From contig NZ_CP062788.1 in assembly GCF_025136295.1 (NCBI RefSeq), forward strand, positions 992,001 through 1,056,000: a stretch of DNA of 64,000 nucleotides. The letters run 5' to 3'. How positions within the stretch are numbered: the stretch's first letter is position 1; every line of letters starts with the position of its first letter. The notes under the pieces were generated by a model that saw nothing but the letters and a program-made list of their open reading frames with translations, had not been told where the DNA came from and did not search any database. This document shows positions 34,687 to 44,605 of the stretch, in pieces. The DNA is from Aestuariispira ectoiniformans (GTDB lineage Bacteria; Pseudomonadota; Alphaproteobacteria; UBA8366; Aestuariispiraceae). A program made the translations under genes and the position numbers.

Positions 34687-35544
34687 TCAGTCGGCGGTTT
34701 TTTCCGATGAGGACGGAATCTGATGCATGTAAACATCCTGCTGCGGGTAGGGAATCGTGAAGCCCTTGGCGTCCAGGCGCAGTTTCGCTTCGCGGTTCAT
34801 ATGCCACAGCATTCCCCAATAGTCGCTGCCGTTGACCCAGCAGCGCATGCGGATGTTGACGGAGCTGTCCGCCAGGGCAACGACCATGACTTCCGGCACC
34901 GGATCGGTAAGGACGCGGCTGTCGTCGGCCATTACCGTGCGCAGGACTTCCATCGCGCCATTGACGTCGTCGTCATAGGAAACGCCCACATCCAGGTCGA
35001 TGCGGCGTGTGCTGTTCTTGCTGTAATTCTTGATCGTACCGTTCCAGAGGGTGGAATTTGGTGCAGAGATGAACACACCGTCCGCAGTATTCAGCAGCGT
35101 CGTGAACAGCCCGATCTCCTGGACCGTGCCGCCGATGCCACCGGCTTCGATATAGTCACCGTTGCGGAAGGGGCGCAGCAGCAACAGCATGATACCAGCC
35201 GCAATATTCTGCAGTGTGCCCTGCAAGGCCAGGCCAATGGCGAGGCCGGCCGCGCCGACGACGGCGATGATGCTTGCGGTCTGTACGCCGAAATGGGCGA
35301 GAACCGCCACGATGGTGAAGATGATGATGGTGTAGCGCACGATATTGGACAGCAACGGTTTCAGCGTCGCATCCATGCGTTTCATCCGGTCCAGCGACCG
35401 GCGGGTCAATGCCTTCATCCATCCGGCGATAATCCAACCGACGACCAGGATCACAAGTGCCTGTGCGATTTGGATCAGATACGCCAAGGCGGTCTGGGCG
35501 AGTTCACCCTGACTGCCCTGCAAACCGTTCAAGAATTCTTCCAT
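34687..35544 (-). CDS. mscS: Small-conductance mechanosensitive channel (MscS family)
   Basis: A 285-residue inner-membrane channel that opens under hypo-osmotic tension. Three N-terminal transmembrane helices are visible. The pore-lining TM3 is Gly/Ala-rich (GAAGLAIGLALQGTLQNIAAG), followed by the MscS beta domain (FRNGDYIEAGGIGGTVQEIG) and the alpha-beta C-terminal domain. AAGGA stands about 7 bases before the ATG. Length matches classical MscS. The downstream side holds the nested inverted-repeat element. Confidence 0.95.
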   Translation of the reverse strand: MEEFLNGLQGSQGELAQTALAYLIQIAQALVILVVGWIIAGWMKALTRRSLDRMKRMDATLKPLLSNIVRYTIIIFTIVAVLAHFGVQTASIIAVVGAAGLAIGLALQGTLQNIAAGIMLLLLRPFRNGDYIEAGGIGGTVQEIGLFTTLLNTADGVFISAPNSTLWNGTIKNYSKNSTRRIDLDVGVSYDDDVNGAMEVLRTVMADDSRVLTDPVPEVMVVALADSSVNIRMRCWVNGSDYWGMLWHMNREAKLRLDAKGFTIPYPQQDVYMHQIPSSSEKTAD

Positions 35545-35653
35545 TGCTCAATCCTTTAATGCCTTTATGGCAATCCCCTGTGAAGCGAACCTGCAAATTT
35601 TAGTCGAAATGTCGCAGCTTCTTCAATCCCAAGCTTGCCGCTTGGTTTAATTG

Positions 35654-37150
35654 TCAGGCGTCGCCGAGATAACGATTACGGAGATGGTCTTTGAATGCCT
35701 GCGGGTCGAGTGCCCGTCCGGTTGCCCGTTCCGTCAGTTCCCGGGTGTTCCAGCGCGACCCCTGGCTGTGTATATGGTCGCGAAGCCAGGACAACAGCGG
35801 GGTGAAATCCCCACGGGCCAGCCCGGCCTCTATGTCCGGGTCGGCATCGGTGGCCGCCTTGAACAACTGGGCGGCTGTCATGGCCCCCAATGTATATGTC
35901 GGGAAATAGCCCCAGGCCCCGTCATACCAGTGAATATCCTGCATGCAGCCGACGGTATCCGTCGGCGGCGTGATGCCCAGAAGCTTTTGCATGCCGTCGT
36001 TCCAGGCGCCGGGCAGGTCCGCCAGCTTCATGTCGCCTTCCAGCAGGGCCTTTTCCAGACGATAGCGCAGGATGACATGGGCGGGATAGGTGACCTCGTC
36101 GGCATCGACGCGGATAAAGTCGGGCTTCACCCGGATATATTGGCGATAAAGATTGTCGGGTTCGAACGCGGCCTGCTCTCCGAAGGCGCGGGCGAGGGAG
36201 GCCGATGCCCAACCGACGAATTCCCGCGACCGGCAGGCCTGCATCTCCACGATCAGGGACTGGCTTTCGTGGATCGCCATGCCGCGTGCCGCGCCCACGG
36301 GCTGATTGTGCCAGGCGTCGGGCAGGCCCTGTTCATAGAGTGCGTGGCCGCATTCATGCATCACGGCCATCAGGCCCTGGCTATAGTCGTTCTCGTCATA
36401 GCGTACGGTAATCCGGCTGTCGCCCTTGTAACCGGTGGAAAACGGATGGGCGCTTTCATCCAGGCGGCCGCTGGCAAAGCTGAACCCGACGGCTTCGGCG
36501 AAATGGCGGGTCAGTTCACGTTGTTTGTCGACCGGGAAGGGGGCATTGGCCTGAACCGGCGCGCCATCGCGGGCCTGCTTGTCCAGAACGGCCTGCAGGA
36601 AGTCCGGCAGGAAGGCGGCATAGTCGTCGAAAATGGGGTCGATCTCCGCCGATTTACCGAGCGGTTCATACTGGTCCAGCAACGCATCATACAAGCCGCA
36701 GTTCAACTTCGCGGCCTTGGCCTCGCCCATTTCCCGGGACAGGGACAGAACCCGTTCCATTTCCGGCAGGACTGCCTTGAATTCGTTGTCCTTCTTTGCC
36801 GTGCGCCAGGTGGTTTCGCAGTCCGAACAGGCCATGGAAAGGGCTTCGACCAGATCGCTGGGAACGGCGGTTGCGTGGATATATTCACGACGCATTTCCC
36901 GGACGTTGGCCTCCTGCCAGTCGTCCAATGGCATGGCCTCGGCGGCATCCAGAAGATCGCCGATGGCCGGGTCGACCATCATCGCATGATGCATGACACG
37001 CATTGCCGCCAGTTGTTCCGACCGTGGTTTTGCCCCACCCGGCGGCATCATGACGGCCATATCCCAATGCAGAACGGACATTGCCTCGCCAAAAACAGCC
37101 ATGCGTTGAAACCGGTGTTCCAAATCTTGGTAGGCGGATTTAATGGTCAT
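35654..37150 (-). CDS. Carboxypeptidase Taq (M32 family metallopeptidase)
   Basis: A 498-residue zinc carboxypeptidase. The active-site motif HECGHALYEQ (HExxH) and the downstream zinc ligand in GMAIHESQSLIVE are plain. Other family blocks are GDSRITVRYDENDYSQGLMAV and VDADEVTYPAHVILRY. The start at 37150 gives MTIKSAYQDLEHRFQ, the usual beginning, and has GGGGAAG close upstream; the frame extends 34 codons further without family similarity. The enzyme is cytosolic and removes C-terminal residues from peptides. It is divergent from the O-antigen ligase gene. Confidence 0.95.
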   Translation of the reverse strand: MTIKSAYQDLEHRFQRMAVFGEAMSVLHWDMAVMMPPGGAKPRSEQLAAMRVMHHAMMVDPAIGDLLDAAEAMPLDDWQEANVREMRREYIHATAVPSDLVEALSMACSDCETTWRTAKKDNEFKAVLPEMERVLSLSREMGEAKAAKLNCGLYDALLDQYEPLGKSAEIDPIFDDYAAFLPDFLQAVLDKQARDGAPVQANAPFPVDKQRELTRHFAEAVGFSFASGRLDESAHPFSTGYKGDSRITVRYDENDYSQGLMAVMHECGHALYEQGLPDAWHNQPVGAARGMAIHESQSLIVEMQACRSREFVGWASASLARAFGEQAAFEPDNLYRQYIRVKPDFIRVDADEVTYPAHVILRYRLEKALLEGDMKLADLPGAWNDGMQKLLGITPPTDTVGCMQDIHWYDGAWGYFPTYTLGAMTAAQLFKAATDADPDIEAGLARGDFTPLLSWLRDHIHSQGSRWNTRELTERATGRALDPQAFKDHLRNRYLGDA

Positions 37151-37260
37151 GTCTTCCCCCGGCGTTTGTGATGCTGGTTTATCGGCTGGCGCGCTGATAT
37201 AGTCGCCGCCACTTTCATTAAAGAATAAGTCATTCTTGCCAGAGAAAAGCAATCCGACAG

Positions 37261-38574
37261 ATGGAACAAACCACCATTCCGGCGCTGCACGCGCCGTTGT
37301 CCTGGGTCGATAAAACCGCGGCTGTCTTTCTTGGGCTTGCTGTTACGACAGTCGCTTTCGGGCCTGCGCTGGTCGGGGTTTTTCTGGGGTTGGCCGCGTT
37401 GATCATCCTGCCCCGTTTCGTCCAACGGCGTCTCTGGGCGCGGATACCGGCCGATTTCGGAAAGTCGCTCGGCCTTGCGATCATTGCGACTTTTGCCTGG
37501 TGGCTGGTCTGTTCGCTGGTTTCCATTGACCCCGGGCGGGCATTTTCGACATGGGCGCGTACTGTGGGGCTGGTCTTCCTGGCCTATTCCATCACCCATT
37601 TTCTTGCCTGTGACCGTAGGCTGATCGACTGGTTCCTGAAAGCCGTGATTGTCGCAGGCATGCCGATCCTCCTCTATCTGGTTGCTATCGGCTTCGTCGA
37701 TGTCGGTTTCATCGCCCTGATGGAATGGGTGAAGGGGCACAGTCTGGATGCCGGACTTTTCGGCAAAGGCTTCCGGTCGGTTATATCCTGCATCCTGCCG
37801 GTTATGGTCTGGGCGGCTTTCCGGCTGCGTGGAGGCTGGCGCATCCCGGCTGTTGTGATGGTCGTCCTGAGTGGGCTTGCCATTTATGCCGGTGACGCGC
37901 AGATGAGCCGGTCCGCCGTGGCGGGCGTTGCCGCGGGGCTGGCTGCGGTGCTGTTGCTCGTGGCGTTTCGTCCGTTGCCGCAGGTGGCCCGCCGGGCGAT
38001 CGTGGTCATAGGGATCGTGGCGGTTACCGTTGGCGGGCTGGTCTTTCTGGACAAGCTGCCGCGCCCGCCGATGACAGGGCGGGAACTGGCCCGCGTTATG
38101 CCCTTGCCCGATGCGCATCGTCAGGTGATCTGGGGATTCGCAGAAGATCAGGTCAAAAAGCGCCCGGTCTTTGGCACCGGCATGAACACCATCAATCTGA
38201 CGCCGGAAGCCCAGAAGCGGCACCACCCCTTCCGCTGGCTTGAGAATACAAGCGGAGAAACGGTCAAAACCGTTCTGGACCTGGAGTATCTGCCAAGCCA
38301 CCCGCATAACTGGGTGCTGGAAGTCGCGGCGGAAAACGGAGTGCCGGGGCTTGTTTTGATGTTGGCGGCAATTTTGCTTTTGCTGGGCCGGTTTATGCAG
38401 GCGGCCTATTCAGGGGCAAGGGCGGGATGGGTTGCCTTCGTGGTGACGGCTGTCTTCTTTGTTGGCTCGCTCGCCAATTTTTCCTTCTGGTCCGTCTGGT
38501 GGCAGGCCAGCTTCCTGATTTTCCTGGCTGTGGCCTGGGCGGCGACGCGCCAGGAAGAAGGCCGCGCCGCCTAG
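37261..38574 (+). CDS. O-antigen ligase family (Wzy/WaaL-like) polytopic membrane protein
   Basis: A 437-residue inner-membrane protein with about ten to twelve hydrophobic helices. Between helices near the C-terminus is the family signature LPSHPHNWVLEVAAENGVPGL, and a large loop holds PVFGTGMNTINLTPEAQ. These match the Wzy_C/O-antigen ligase superfamily, which transfers or polymerises lipid-linked glycans in the periplasm. Whether it is the LPS ligase or a polymerase cannot be decided, and no other surface-glycan genes are adjacent. The Shine-Dalgarno is weak. Confidence 0.85.
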   Translation: MEQTTIPALHAPLSWVDKTAAVFLGLAVTTVAFGPALVGVFLGLAALIILPRFVQRRLWARIPADFGKSLGLAIIATFAWWLVCSLVSIDPGRAFSTWARTVGLVFLAYSITHFLACDRRLIDWFLKAVIVAGMPILLYLVAIGFVDVGFIALMEWVKGHSLDAGLFGKGFRSVISCILPVMVWAAFRLRGGWRIPAVVMVVLSGLAIYAGDAQMSRSAVAGVAAGLAAVLLLVAFRPLPQVARRAIVVIGIVAVTVGGLVFLDKLPRPPMTGRELARVMPLPDAHRQVIWGFAEDQVKKRPVFGTGMNTINLTPEAQKRHHPFRWLENTSGETVKTVLDLEYLPSHPHNWVLEVAAENGVPGLVLMLAAILLLLGRFMQAAYSGARAGWVAFVVTAVFFVGSLANFSFWSVWWQASFLIFLAVAWAATRQEEGRAA

Positions 38575-38587
38575 GAACTCAGATTTC

Positions 38588-39463
38588 TTAGGGCCATTTG
38601 GCTTCCGGCGGAAGCGACATCAGCACTGCTTCCGGGTTGCCGCCGGTCATCAGGCCGAAACGGGTGCCGCGGTCATAGACCAGATTGAACTCCGCATAGC
38701 GGCCCCGTTTGACCAGTTGCCATTCGCGCTGTTCCGCGGTCCAGGGATCGTTCATATGTTTGGCGACCAGACCCGGATAGGTATTCAGGAAGGCCTTGCC
38801 CACATCCTGGGTCAGACCGAAATCGTCTTCCCAGTCGCCGCTGTCCAGATAGTCGTAGAAGATACCGCCGACGCCGCGTGGCTCGTTCCAGTGCTTGATC
38901 ATGAAATAGTCATCGCACCAGGCTTTGTATTTCTCGTAATAGTCGGGGTTATGCGCGTCGCAGGCGGCTTTCAGGGCCGCGTGAAAGGCGTCGGTGTCTT
39001 CCTGGACGGGATACATCGGATTGAGGTCCGCCCCGCCGCCGAACCAGCTCTTTGACGTGCAGATGAAGCGTGTGTTCATATGGACTGCAGGCGCTAGTGG
39101 TGAATGCAGATGCGCCACCAGCGAAATGCCGCTGGCCCAGAACCGGCCGTCCGATTCCTCGGCGCCCGGGATTTCCTTGCGAAACTGCTCGGAGAAGGTG
39201 CCATGGACGGTGGAGATATTGACCCCGACCTTTTCGAACACGCGTCCGCGCATGATCGACATGACACCGCCGCCGCCCTTGGTTTCGTCGCTGTCCGGGC
39301 GTTCCCAGGACTTCTGTTCGAAACGACCGGCTTCCTGGTCGGAATTAGTGCCGGTCAGATCATCTTCCAGTTTTTCGAAGGCGGCGCAAATCTGGTCCCG
39401 AAGGGATTTGAACCAGGCGCTTGCCTGTGATTTCCGGACTTCCAGTCGTTGGGCGTCGGTCAT
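38588..39463 (-). CDS. hemF: Oxygen-dependent coproporphyrinogen III oxidase
   Basis: A 291-residue heme-pathway enzyme that decarboxylates two propionates of coproporphyrinogen III using O2. Signatures are [31 protein letters not shown], the segment around [20 protein letters not shown], and [20 protein letters not shown]. Its ATG overlaps the trmL stop by 4 bases (ATGA), so the two form one unit transcribed away from petABC. It implies aerobic heme synthesis, in keeping with the adjacent cytochrome genes. Confidence 0.97.
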   Translation of the reverse strand: MTDAQRLEVRKSQASAWFKSLRDQICAAFEKLEDDLTGTNSDQEAGRFEQKSWERPDSDETKGGGGVMSIMRGRVFEKVGVNISTVHGTFSEQFRKEIPGAEESDGRFWASGISLVAHLHSPLAPAVHMNTRFICTSKSWFGGGADLNPMYPVQEDTDAFHAALKAACDAHNPDYYEKYKAWCDDYFMIKHWNEPRGVGGIFYDYLDSGDWEDDFGLTQDVGKAFLNTYPGLVAKHMNDPWTAEQREWQLVKRGRYAEFNLVYDRGTRFGLMTGGNPEAVLMSLPPEAKWP

Positions 39464-39948
39464 AAGGCGGTCTCTGTTGTCTGGGTGTTTTTCAGGGGGA
39501 AGCCATCAGTCTGGCGCAGGGCCTCACCTAATACCATCGCGGCAGACATGGCAACATTAATGGATCGCATGGCCGGGGCCATGGGGATTGTTATCTGTTC
39601 GTCACTATTGTTGTGAACGTCGTCCGGGACCCCGGCGCTTTCCCGTCCCACCATCAGGCAGTCGTCGGGCCGGAATTGGAAGTCGGTGTAGGCCCTGTCG
39701 GTCTTGGTGGTCAAAAGGACAAGACGGCGCGGGCCGGTTTGTTGGCGGAAAAAATCCCAGGACCGGTGGCGGACAAGATCCACGTGGCGCAGATAGTCCA
39801 TTCCGGCGCGTTTCATTTTGGCCTCCGACCAAACGAAACCGCAGGGTTCGATGATGTCCACACCGACGTTCAGACATGCGGCCAAACGTAGCATTGTACC
39901 TGTATTCTGGGGTATATCGGGTTGAAAAAGCGCCAGTCTAATTGTCAT
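39460..39948 (-). CDS. trmL: tRNA (cytidine/uridine-34-2'-O)-methyltransferase
   Basis: A 162-residue SPOUT-class methyltransferase that 2'-O-methylates position 34 of tRNA-Leu isoacceptors. The N-terminus [20 protein letters not shown] and the trefoil-knot motifs [14 protein letters not shown] and [20 protein letters not shown] are diagnostic of TrmL (YibK). It is coupled to hemF by an ATGA overlap and divergent from petA across a 225-base promoter region. Confidence 0.95.
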   Translation of the reverse strand: MTIRLALFQPDIPQNTGTMLRLAACLNVGVDIIEPCGFVWSEAKMKRAGMDYLRHVDLVRHRSWDFFRQQTGPRRLVLLTTKTDRAYTDFQFRPDDCLMVGRESAGVPDDVHNNSDEQITIPMAPAMRSINVAMSAAMVLGEALRQTDGFPLKNTQTTETAL

Positions 39949-40173
39949 ACCTTACTAACTTCTCTCGCAATTTCGCGCAGCCGCCTCTTTCCAACGACGA
40001 CCTTATCTTGTATAGGAACCTCGACATTAGCGTGCATGACCCATGCGGGAAAGCGGGATAAGGGCTTGGAGGCCAAGAATCCGGCTGACTTCGGGATGTG
40101 CACGTTCCGTATGTTTTACGGAACCTTTAACGAGCCCGACAGGGGCTATTGTGATCGGAATGAGGGGACGAAA

Positions 40174-40725
40174 ATGGCGGACGTGAGCCAGACGACGGAA
40201 ACCGGACAAGACGAGCCGACCCGTCGTGACTTCCTAGGCATCAGCTTCGCGGCAACCAGTGCCGTCGGTGGTGCGGTCTTCGTTTGGCCGATAATCGATT
40301 CGATGAACCCGTCCAAAGACGTATTGGCCTTGGCCTCTATCGAAGTGGACTTGAGCGGCATCGAACCGGGACAGGCCATCACCGTTAAATGGCGCGGTAA
40401 ACCGGTTTTCATCCGCCATCGGACCGAGGCGGAAATCGAAGCCGCACAGGCAGTGGATGTGTCCACCCTGCCGGACCCGGAATCGGATGCTGATCGCGTC
40501 CAGAAGCCGGAATGGTTGGTTATGGTCGGTGTTTGCACCCACTTGGGTTGCGTGCCGCTGGGCAACAAGGAAGGCGAGCCCAAGGGTGAATTCGGGGGCT
40601 GGTTCTGCCCGTGCCACGGTTCCCAGTACGATACGGCGGGCCGTATCCGTAAGGGCCCGGCACCGAAAAACCTGGTTGTGCCGACCTATAGCTTCGTCAG
40701 CGACACCGTCGTTAAAGTTGGTTAA
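40174..40725 (+). CDS. petA: Ubiquinol-cytochrome c reductase, Rieske iron-sulfur subunit
   Basis: A 183-residue Rieske protein of the cytochrome bc1 complex. The N-terminal twin-arginine motif [10 protein letters not shown] and a hydrophobic anchor show Tat insertion. The cluster-binding boxes are CTHLGC and CPCHGSQYD. The frame is open upstream, but the ATG at 40174 gives the standard N-terminus and has GAGGGG 7 bases before it. It leads petABC with gaps of 11 and 15 bases to the next genes. It passes electrons from ubiquinol to cytochrome c1 at the periplasmic side. Confidence 0.97.
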   Translation: MADVSQTTETGQDEPTRRDFLGISFAATSAVGGAVFVWPIIDSMNPSKDVLALASIEVDLSGIEPGQAITVKWRGKPVFIRHRTEAEIEAAQAVDVSTLPDPESDADRVQKPEWLVMVGVCTHLGCVPLGNKEGEPKGEFGGWFCPCHGSQYDTAGRIRKGPAPKNLVVPTYSFVSDTVVKVG

Positions 40726-40736
40726 GGGGAGTAGCG

Positions 40737-42002
40737 ATGAGCGGACCCGCACCTGAATTCAAAAACCCGGTCGTACGCTGGATCGACGTACGCCTGCCGG
40801 TTTTTTCGTATCTTCATAATGAATATCGTGCCTTCCCTGTTCCGAAGAACCTGAACTATTTCTGGAGCTTCGGCGGCATGGCGACCCTGGCGCTGATCAC
40901 GATGATCCTGACCGGGATCATGCTGGTGATGCAGTATACGCCGCATGTCGACCACGCCTTTGACAGTGTCGAACGCATCATGCGCGACGTGAACTTCGGC
41001 TGGCTGATCCGTTACATTCACATGAACGGCGCCTCGATGTTCTTCATTGTGGTCTATATCCATATTTTCCGGGGGCTCTACTACGGTTCCTACAAACAGC
41101 CGCGTGAGTTGCTGTGGATTCTGGGTGTCATAATCCTGATCCTGATGATGGCGACCGCCTTCATGGGCTACGTCCTGCCGTGGGGCCAGATGAGCTTCTG
41201 GGGCGCAACCGTGATCACCAGCCTGTTCTCGGCCATTCCGGTGGTCGGCGACACCATCGTGACCTGGCTGTGGGGTGGTTTCTCTGTCGGTAACCCGACG
41301 CTGAACCGCTTCTTCTCGCTGCACTACCTGCTGCCGTTCGTGATCCTGGGCGTCGTTGCGCTGCACATCGTTGCAATGCATATCGCCGGGTCCAACAACC
41401 CGGACGGGATCGACCCGAAAGGTCCGCAGGACACGGTGATGTTCCACCCGTATATGACGGCAAAAGACAGCATCGCGCTGGTTGCCTTCATCATGGTCTG
41501 GGCTTTCTTCATCTTCTACGCGCCGAACTACATGGGCCATCCGGACAACTACCTTCCGGCCAACCCGCTGTCGACGCCGGCGCATATCGTACCTGAATGG
41601 TACTTCCTGCCTTACTACGCAATCCTGCGTAGCTTCACCCAGGACGCATGGATCTATTTCCCGATCTCCTGGCTGATGACACCGAAACTGGCGGGTGTAC
41701 TGGCGATGTTTGCCTCCCTGGGGCTGCTGGCGCTGCTGCCGTGGCTGGACACGTCCCGTGTGCGTAGCTGCCGCTATCGCCCGGTCTACAAGTGGCTGGT
41801 CATTCTCTTTACGATTGACGTCGTGATCCTCGGGTATTGCGGTGGCAAGCCGGCGGAAGGCGTCTATGTGATGATGTCCCAGTGGGCGACCTTCTACTAT
41901 TTCTTCCACCTGATCATCCTGACCCCGTTGGTGGGCTGGTTCGAACGTCCGAAGCCGCTGCCGGCATCGATTTCCGAACCCGTCCTCAAAGCGGCCGAAT
42001 AA
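40737..42002 (+). CDS. petB: Cytochrome b of the bc1 complex
   Basis: A 421-residue membrane protein with eight or more transmembrane helices and the two heme-b sites. Helix B is [19 protein letters not shown] and helix D contains [20 protein letters not shown], giving the paired His ligands. The Qo-site motif [13 protein letters not shown] is present. AAGGGGAG precedes the ATG. The protein oxidises ubiquinol at Qo and reduces ubiquinone at Qi. It is in the middle of petABC. Confidence 0.98.
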   Translation: MSGPAPEFKNPVVRWIDVRLPVFSYLHNEYRAFPVPKNLNYFWSFGGMATLALITMILTGIMLVMQYTPHVDHAFDSVERIMRDVNFGWLIRYIHMNGASMFFIVVYIHIFRGLYYGSYKQPRELLWILGVIILILMMATAFMGYVLPWGQMSFWGATVITSLFSAIPVVGDTIVTWLWGGFSVGNPTLNRFFSLHYLLPFVILGVVALHIVAMHIAGSNNPDGIDPKGPQDTVMFHPYMTAKDSIALVAFIMVWAFFIFYAPNYMGHPDNYLPANPLSTPAHIVPEWYFLPYYAILRSFTQDAWIYFPISWLMTPKLAGVLAMFASLGLLALLPWLDTSRVRSCRYRPVYKWLVILFTIDVVILGYCGGKPAEGVYVMMSQWATFYYFFHLIILTPLVGWFERPKPLPASISEPVLKAAE

Positions 42003-42017
42003 GGGGAGATGAGACCA

Positions 42018-42920
42018 ATGCGTAAGTCTTTGATTGCTCTCGCTGCTGTTCTGGCCGTTGGGTTCGGTGCAAATGCTCAAGCCTCCGAAGGGGCGACGCC
42101 GCCGATCGAGAACTGGTCCTGGACCGGTTTCTTCGGCAGCTTCGACAAGGCATCTGCACAGCGTGGCCTGCAGGTCTACACCGAGGTTTGTTCCTCCTGC
42201 CACAGCCTGAAGCGCGTTCACTACCGTAACCTGACCGAGTTGGGTTACAGCGAGGACGCCGTGAAGGAATTCGCGGCACAGTTCGAAGTAGAAGACGGCC
42301 CGAACGACGATGGTGAAATGTTCACCCGTCCGGCCAAGCCGTCGGATCACTTCGTGTCGCCGTTCCCGAACGAACAGGCAGCGCGTGTTTCCAATGGTGG
42401 CGCCCTGCCGCCGGACTTGTCCCTGATTATCAAGTCCCGTGCACATGGCCAGGGCAACATCGTGAAGAACTTCGGTATGTGGCTTTCCGGCCGCGGTACG
42501 GCATCCGGTGCGGACTATGTCTATCACCTGCTGACCGGCTACAAGGAAGCCGGCGAAGCCGAAGCCTACATGCGTGAGAAATGGGACGAGGAAAAGGCTG
42601 CTGGCGTTCTGACTGAAGAGCAGATTGCTAAAGGCTTCTCCTTCCACCTGCCTGAAGGCAAACATTTCAACGAATGGTTTGCTGGCCACGCCATTTCCAT
42701 GCCGAAGCCGCTCGACGAAGAATATGTCGAATATGCGGACGGCACGCCGGCAACGCTGGAACAGGAAGTTCGCGACGTTGTTACCTTCCTTGCCTGGGCT
42801 TCCGAGCCCGAGCTGGAAATGCGTAAGGAAATGGGCCTGAAGGTCCTGTTGTTCCTGGTGGTCCTGCTGGGCCTGGCCATTGCGGCGAAACGCCGCCTCT
42901 GGGCTGGCATCAAGCACTAA
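42018..42920 (+). CDS. petC: Cytochrome c1 of the bc1 complex
   Basis: A 300-residue heme protein. A Sec signal peptide (MRKSLIALAAVLAVGFGANAQ) is followed by the heme-attachment motif CSSCH in EVCSSCHSLKRVHYRNL. The distal Met region lies in GHAISMPKPL. A C-terminal anchor helix (VLLFLVVLLGLAIAA) holds it to the membrane, with the heme domain in the periplasm. An ATG at 42009 is in frame, but it is only 1 base from the AAGGGGAG ribosome site; the ATG at 42018 is 10 bases away and is preferred. A strong terminator follows. Confidence 0.97.
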   Translation: MRKSLIALAAVLAVGFGANAQASEGATPPIENWSWTGFFGSFDKASAQRGLQVYTEVCSSCHSLKRVHYRNLTELGYSEDAVKEFAAQFEVEDGPNDDGEMFTRPAKPSDHFVSPFPNEQAARVSNGGALPPDLSLIIKSRAHGQGNIVKNFGMWLSGRGTASGADYVYHLLTGYKEAGEAEAYMREKWDEEKAAGVLTEEQIAKGFSFHLPEGKHFNEWFAGHAISMPKPLDEEYVEYADGTPATLEQEVRDVVTFLAWASEPELEMRKEMGLKVLLFLVVLLGLAIAAKRRLWAGIKH

Positions 42921-42947
42921 GCCGGAACATAAATCGTTACAGGAAGG

Positions 42948-42985
42948 CGGCTCGTCCCATTGGGACGGGCCGTTTTCTTTTTGAT
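42948..42985 (+). terminator. Rho-independent terminator of petABC
   Basis: GGCTCGTCCCA pairs with TGGGACGGGCC (one imperfect pair), followed by GTTTTCTTTTTG. It starts 28 bases after the petC stop. Confidence 0.9.
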
Positions 42986-43104
42986 GCGATATTTCTGTTG
43001 CCAGCGACCGGATGCCTGTTAGTTAAAATGTCATCTATCTATGCTTTTCAAGAGGACATTCGTTTCCTACTATAATACCGGATTGGTTGTTAAAGAGGCG
43101 AATG

Positions 43105-43866
43105 ATGCTGACGGATATAGATCTGTCGGAATATGATGACCCACGTCATTACGACTTGGAAAACCCCTTAGGTGCGGAAAAAACATTCTTCCTGGACCTG
43201 GTTGAAGAAACCGGTGGGCCTGTGTTGGATGTTGCTTGCGGCACGGGGCTGTTGGCGGGGGAGATGGCGCGTTGTTTCGGCGTGGAGGTCACCGGTATAG
43301 ACCTGTCTGCGCCGATGTTGTCCCACGCACGGGATATGTCAGGCGACTTGCCGGTAACATATGTCCAGGCCGATTGCCGGGACTTTGACCTGCCGGAATG
43401 GTATGCGTTGGCGATCATGACGGGGCATGCTTTCCAGAATATGATCACCGATGACGATGTCATCAGCTTGTTTCGCTGCGTATACAAACATTTGCAGCCG
43501 GGCGGACATTTTGCCTTCGAGACCCGCAACCCGTCCGCCAGCGCGCTGGTGTCCTCCTGCTCGCGGACCTTTTACCGCAGGCTTCCCCGGTCGGAGGAGG
43601 GCGCGATCATTTGTTCGATCGCCCGCGACTATGATTCCTCACAGGCGGTTCTGGACTATAAGGTCTGGCGTGAAAATACCGAGACCGGACAGGAACGGGT
43701 GAGCGGAGGCCGTCTGCGCTTTCTGACGGATGATGAAATACGCGGCTTGTTGAAGCGGGCCGGGTTTCAGTTGCAACTGGTCTATGGTGACTGGAACCGT
43801 GATTCCCTGACCGACTACAGTCCAGAAATGATCTATCTGTGCCAGAAGCCTTATTCGGATATGTGA
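43105..43866 (+). CDS. Class I SAM-dependent methyltransferase
   Basis: A 253-residue methyltransferase with motif I LDVACGTGLLAGEMA, an acidic end of the second strand in VTGIDLSAPMLSHARD, and a later GGHFAFETRNPSA. The C-terminal half lacks features tying it to a known substrate. The ATG at 43105 is preferred over 43102 because GAGG lies 6 bases before it. It is monocistronic, with the petC terminator upstream and a convergent gene 3 bases beyond its stop. A small-molecule substrate is likely, but no target is suggested by neighbours. Confidence 0.85.
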   Translation: MLTDIDLSEYDDPRHYDLENPLGAEKTFFLDLVEETGGPVLDVACGTGLLAGEMARCFGVEVTGIDLSAPMLSHARDMSGDLPVTYVQADCRDFDLPEWYALAIMTGHAFQNMITDDDVISLFRCVYKHLQPGGHFAFETRNPSASALVSSCSRTFYRRLPRSEEGAIICSIARDYDSSQAVLDYKVWRENTETGQERVSGGRLRFLTDDEIRGLLKRAGFQLQLVYGDWNRDSLTDYSPEMIYLCQKPYSDM

Positions 43867-43869
43867 CGC

Positions 43870-44586
43870 TCAGAAACGTTCCACAATCCGGTAGGGATAG
43901 GTAAACCGGGTTTCATCCTGTGAGATGGCCTGCGTTACGGACCGGCGATAATCCTTGTCTGCAACCAGATCAAGGATGAACTGGTCGGTGGTCCGGTCGG
44001 GCGCAACACGCCTGCGGACAAGCTCCAGGACTTCTCCGGTGCTGCGCGCTGTCCAGCGGCGGTTTTCCGCCTGAATGGCGAGGAGAGAAACCGCGCCGTC
44101 ATCATGGACCAGATGTCCTCTTTCACCGACATAGGCGAATACGGTCTGGACGCGCATGGTATCGCGATGGTGAAGGGTGACGTCGTCCAGGGCCGCAAAG
44201 ACGTAGTTTGCGGCATAGAGTTCCGTCTGGTGCATAACGTCCAACTGATCGTCGTCGAGCCAGGAAATGGCCACGTCCACGTAGGTGCCGGGGCAATGCT
44301 GCATCATCGCCGGAACCGCGCCATAGCTGGTTATATGGGCGGAATAGACCACATCGAAGTCATGCAGGCGCACCCGTTCCACCGGTATCGGATGGTTCAC
44401 GCGGCCGAATTTGCGGGTGAGTTGTGCCGGTGACTGGTTGGAGCCAAAGGCCAGAACCGGCGTGCGACCGTCGGTCTGCGTCGGCTCAAAGGGCAGCACC
44501 TCGCCGTTTTGAAACAGAAAGGAGTGGCGCGGGTAATCATAGGGATAGGCCCGCGCCCTGTGCAGGATATCCTGAACGTCTTCCAC
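43870..44586 (-). CDS. Hypothetical protein with GGCT-like N-terminal motif
   Basis: A 238-residue cytosolic protein I cannot assign. After an N-terminal Tyr-rich segment (ARAYPYDYPRHSFLF) it carries VLAFGSNQSPAQL, which resembles the YGSNL loop of gamma-glutamylcyclotransferase-like folds, and later SWLDDDQLDVMHQTE. The rest shows no known catalytic set. It starts with a GTG preceded by GAGGA 9 bases upstream and follows the DUF4170 gene after 19 bases on the same strand, so the two are probably co-transcribed. The GGCT relation is a guess from one motif. Confidence 0.65.
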   Translation of the reverse strand: MEDVQDILHRARAYPYDYPRHSFLFQNGEVLPFEPTQTDGRTPVLAFGSNQSPAQLTRKFGRVNHPIPVERVRLHDFDVVYSAHITSYGAVPAMMQHCPGTYVDVAISWLDDDQLDVMHQTELYAANYVFAALDDVTLHHRDTMRVQTVFAYVGERGHLVHDDGAVSLLAIQAENRRWTARSTGEVLELVRRRVAPDRTTDQFILDLVADKDYRRSVTQAISQDETRFTYPYRIVERF

Positions 44587-44605
44587 GACGGGAGGTCCTC
44601 AGGCG

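Noticed and set aside
34261-34819. Several open frames of 60-130 codons crossing the thrC-mscS interval
   Set aside because: They run through the nested inverted repeats on both strands, overlap each other and both flanking genes, and look like products of the palindromic sequence.
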